The notes under the pieces were generated by a model that was given only the letters and a program-made list of their open reading frames with translations, made no database searches and had not been told where the DNA came from. Positions 63,559 through 64,000 of a stretch of 64,000 nt of DNA are shown one piece after another. Every line of letters begins with the position of its first letter. Position 1 is the first letter of the stretch. The position numbers and the translations under genes are program-made. This stretch comes from Pedobacter chinensis (GTDB taxonomy: Bacteria; Bacteroidota; Bacteroidia; Sphingobacteriales; Sphingobacteriaceae): positions 434,001 to 498,000 of the forward strand of contig NZ_QPKV01000003.1 of NCBI RefSeq assembly GCF_003339865.1, given 5' to 3'.

Positions 63559-64000
63559 TGCCTTATGGTGTTTTGCCTTGCCGCCAATAAAGAAATGGGT
63601 AAACCAATACAAAGGATCAGGACGATACAGTTGATAACCGCCCTTTCAATATTGAACTTTCCATGAGGAATTGGAGTCAAAGGTACAACCAATAAGTTCA
63701 TTATTGACCAAACGATGATTCCGTAAACAATACCTGCAATTATCTTTTGCTTTTTTAATAAAACCGAATCTATTGAAACAATCATATAGATATTTACAAA
63801 AATAAAAGTGATAAAGTAGTGTAGCAGTAGCCCTGCCAAAACCATTTTCGACCCACCTTCAAAGGCTGTTTTACCGAAAATGGCACTGACTATATATTGA
63901 AATGTTGATGCAAATTTCATTTTAGCTAAAAAAATCACAGCTGCAAGTCCATCCAATGTTCCTGCAATAAGAGTGATTACAAAAATATGCTTAACGAATG
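63555..64000 (-). CDS. Hypothetical membrane protein, 5' end outside the window
   Basis: The frame is open to the window edge and reads FVKHIFVITLIAGTLDGLAA before the first internal TTG, so the start lies beyond 64000. About 148 residues are visible with four hydrophobic segments, including LLLHYFITFIFVNIYMIV and IAGIVYGIIVWSIMNLLVVP. It resembles small four-helix membrane proteins of Bacteroidota with no assigned function. It overlaps the end of ispF by 4 bases tail to tail. Confidence 0.75.
   Translation of the reverse strand, partial: FVKHIFVITLIAGTLDGLAAVIFLAKMKFASTFQYIVSAIFGKTAFEGGSKMVLAGLLLHYFITFIFVNIYMIVSIDSVLLKKQKIIAGIVYGIIVWSIMNLLVVPLTPIPHGKFNIERAVINCIVLILCIGLPISLLAARQNTIRH

Overview
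The window is chromosomal DNA from a Bacteroidota bacterium, most likely a Pedobacter-like member of the Sphingobacteriaceae. The support is a SusC/SusD pair with a SusR-like (DUF6377) regulator, GldJ- and PorV-type proteins of the type IX secretion system, a TonB-ExbB-ExbD-ExbD cluster of Bacteroidota layout, a short NuoG, a TrxR-like ferredoxin reductase, and many promoters of the Bacteroidota form (-7 box TAnnTTTG, sometimes with TTTG about 18-20 bases upstream). Assignment to Pedobacter is inference from protein resemblance only.

Layout. 1-2.4 kb: 3' part of a GH2 glycosidase. 2.4-3.7 kb: a tandem array of long hairpin repeats, the first unit interrupted by a 290-bp transposase-less insertion with terminal inverted repeats and an 11-bp target duplication. 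3.7-9 kb: ferredoxin and its reductase, a small membrane protein, a prolyl oligopeptidase and LpxH. 9.6-10.8 kb: prfA and a tRNA-Asp. 10.8-21.7 kb: an accessory segment between two identical tRNA-Asp genes, with a G+C-richer serine hydrolase, a frameshifted secreted-protein gene, and the susC-susD-DUF6377 locus. 21.7-29.7 kb: a LysR/MdaB/YgiN quinone module, an EamA exporter, a two-component system divergent from a TlpA-DUF3738 protein, a lipoprotein Cu/Zn superoxide dismutase and an orphan ExbD. 30-34.6 kb: metK behind a SAM-II-like riboswitch, a lipid kinase, a SUI1 protein and pckA. 34.9-40.8 kb: exbB-exbD-exbD-tonB with a small membrane protein, a PstS-like lipoprotein and a TPR protein. 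40.8-54.9 kb: all 14 nuo genes of complex I, in the order ABCDEF, then an ORF6N-domain gene, then GHIJKLMN. 55-59.5 kb: a tightly packed housekeeping operon (dedA, ppa, corC-like, rsmE, DUF4159, biotin carrier). 59.6-64 kb: gldJ, divergent porV, ispF and a membrane protein cut by the window end.

The genes connect as an aerobic, polymer-degrading lifestyle. SusC/SusD and GH2 take up and cut glycans, TonB/ExbBD energises outer-membrane uptake, complex I supplies the proton gradient, and PorV/GldJ serve secretion and gliding.

The most unusual structures are non-coding or accessory. They are (i) the ORF6N gene inside the nuo operon, flanked by stem-loops that share a GCGAGATAA tail; (ii) the filling of every wide gap in the nuo operon by a different dispersed-repeat family; (iii) the tandem hairpin array with its MITE; (iv) the SAM-II-like riboswitch with a hairpin in its loop, which starts right at the inferred transcription start; and (v) a terminator whose loop carries the -33 box of the next promoter. 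I saw no CRISPR array, transposase, integrase or rRNA gene.
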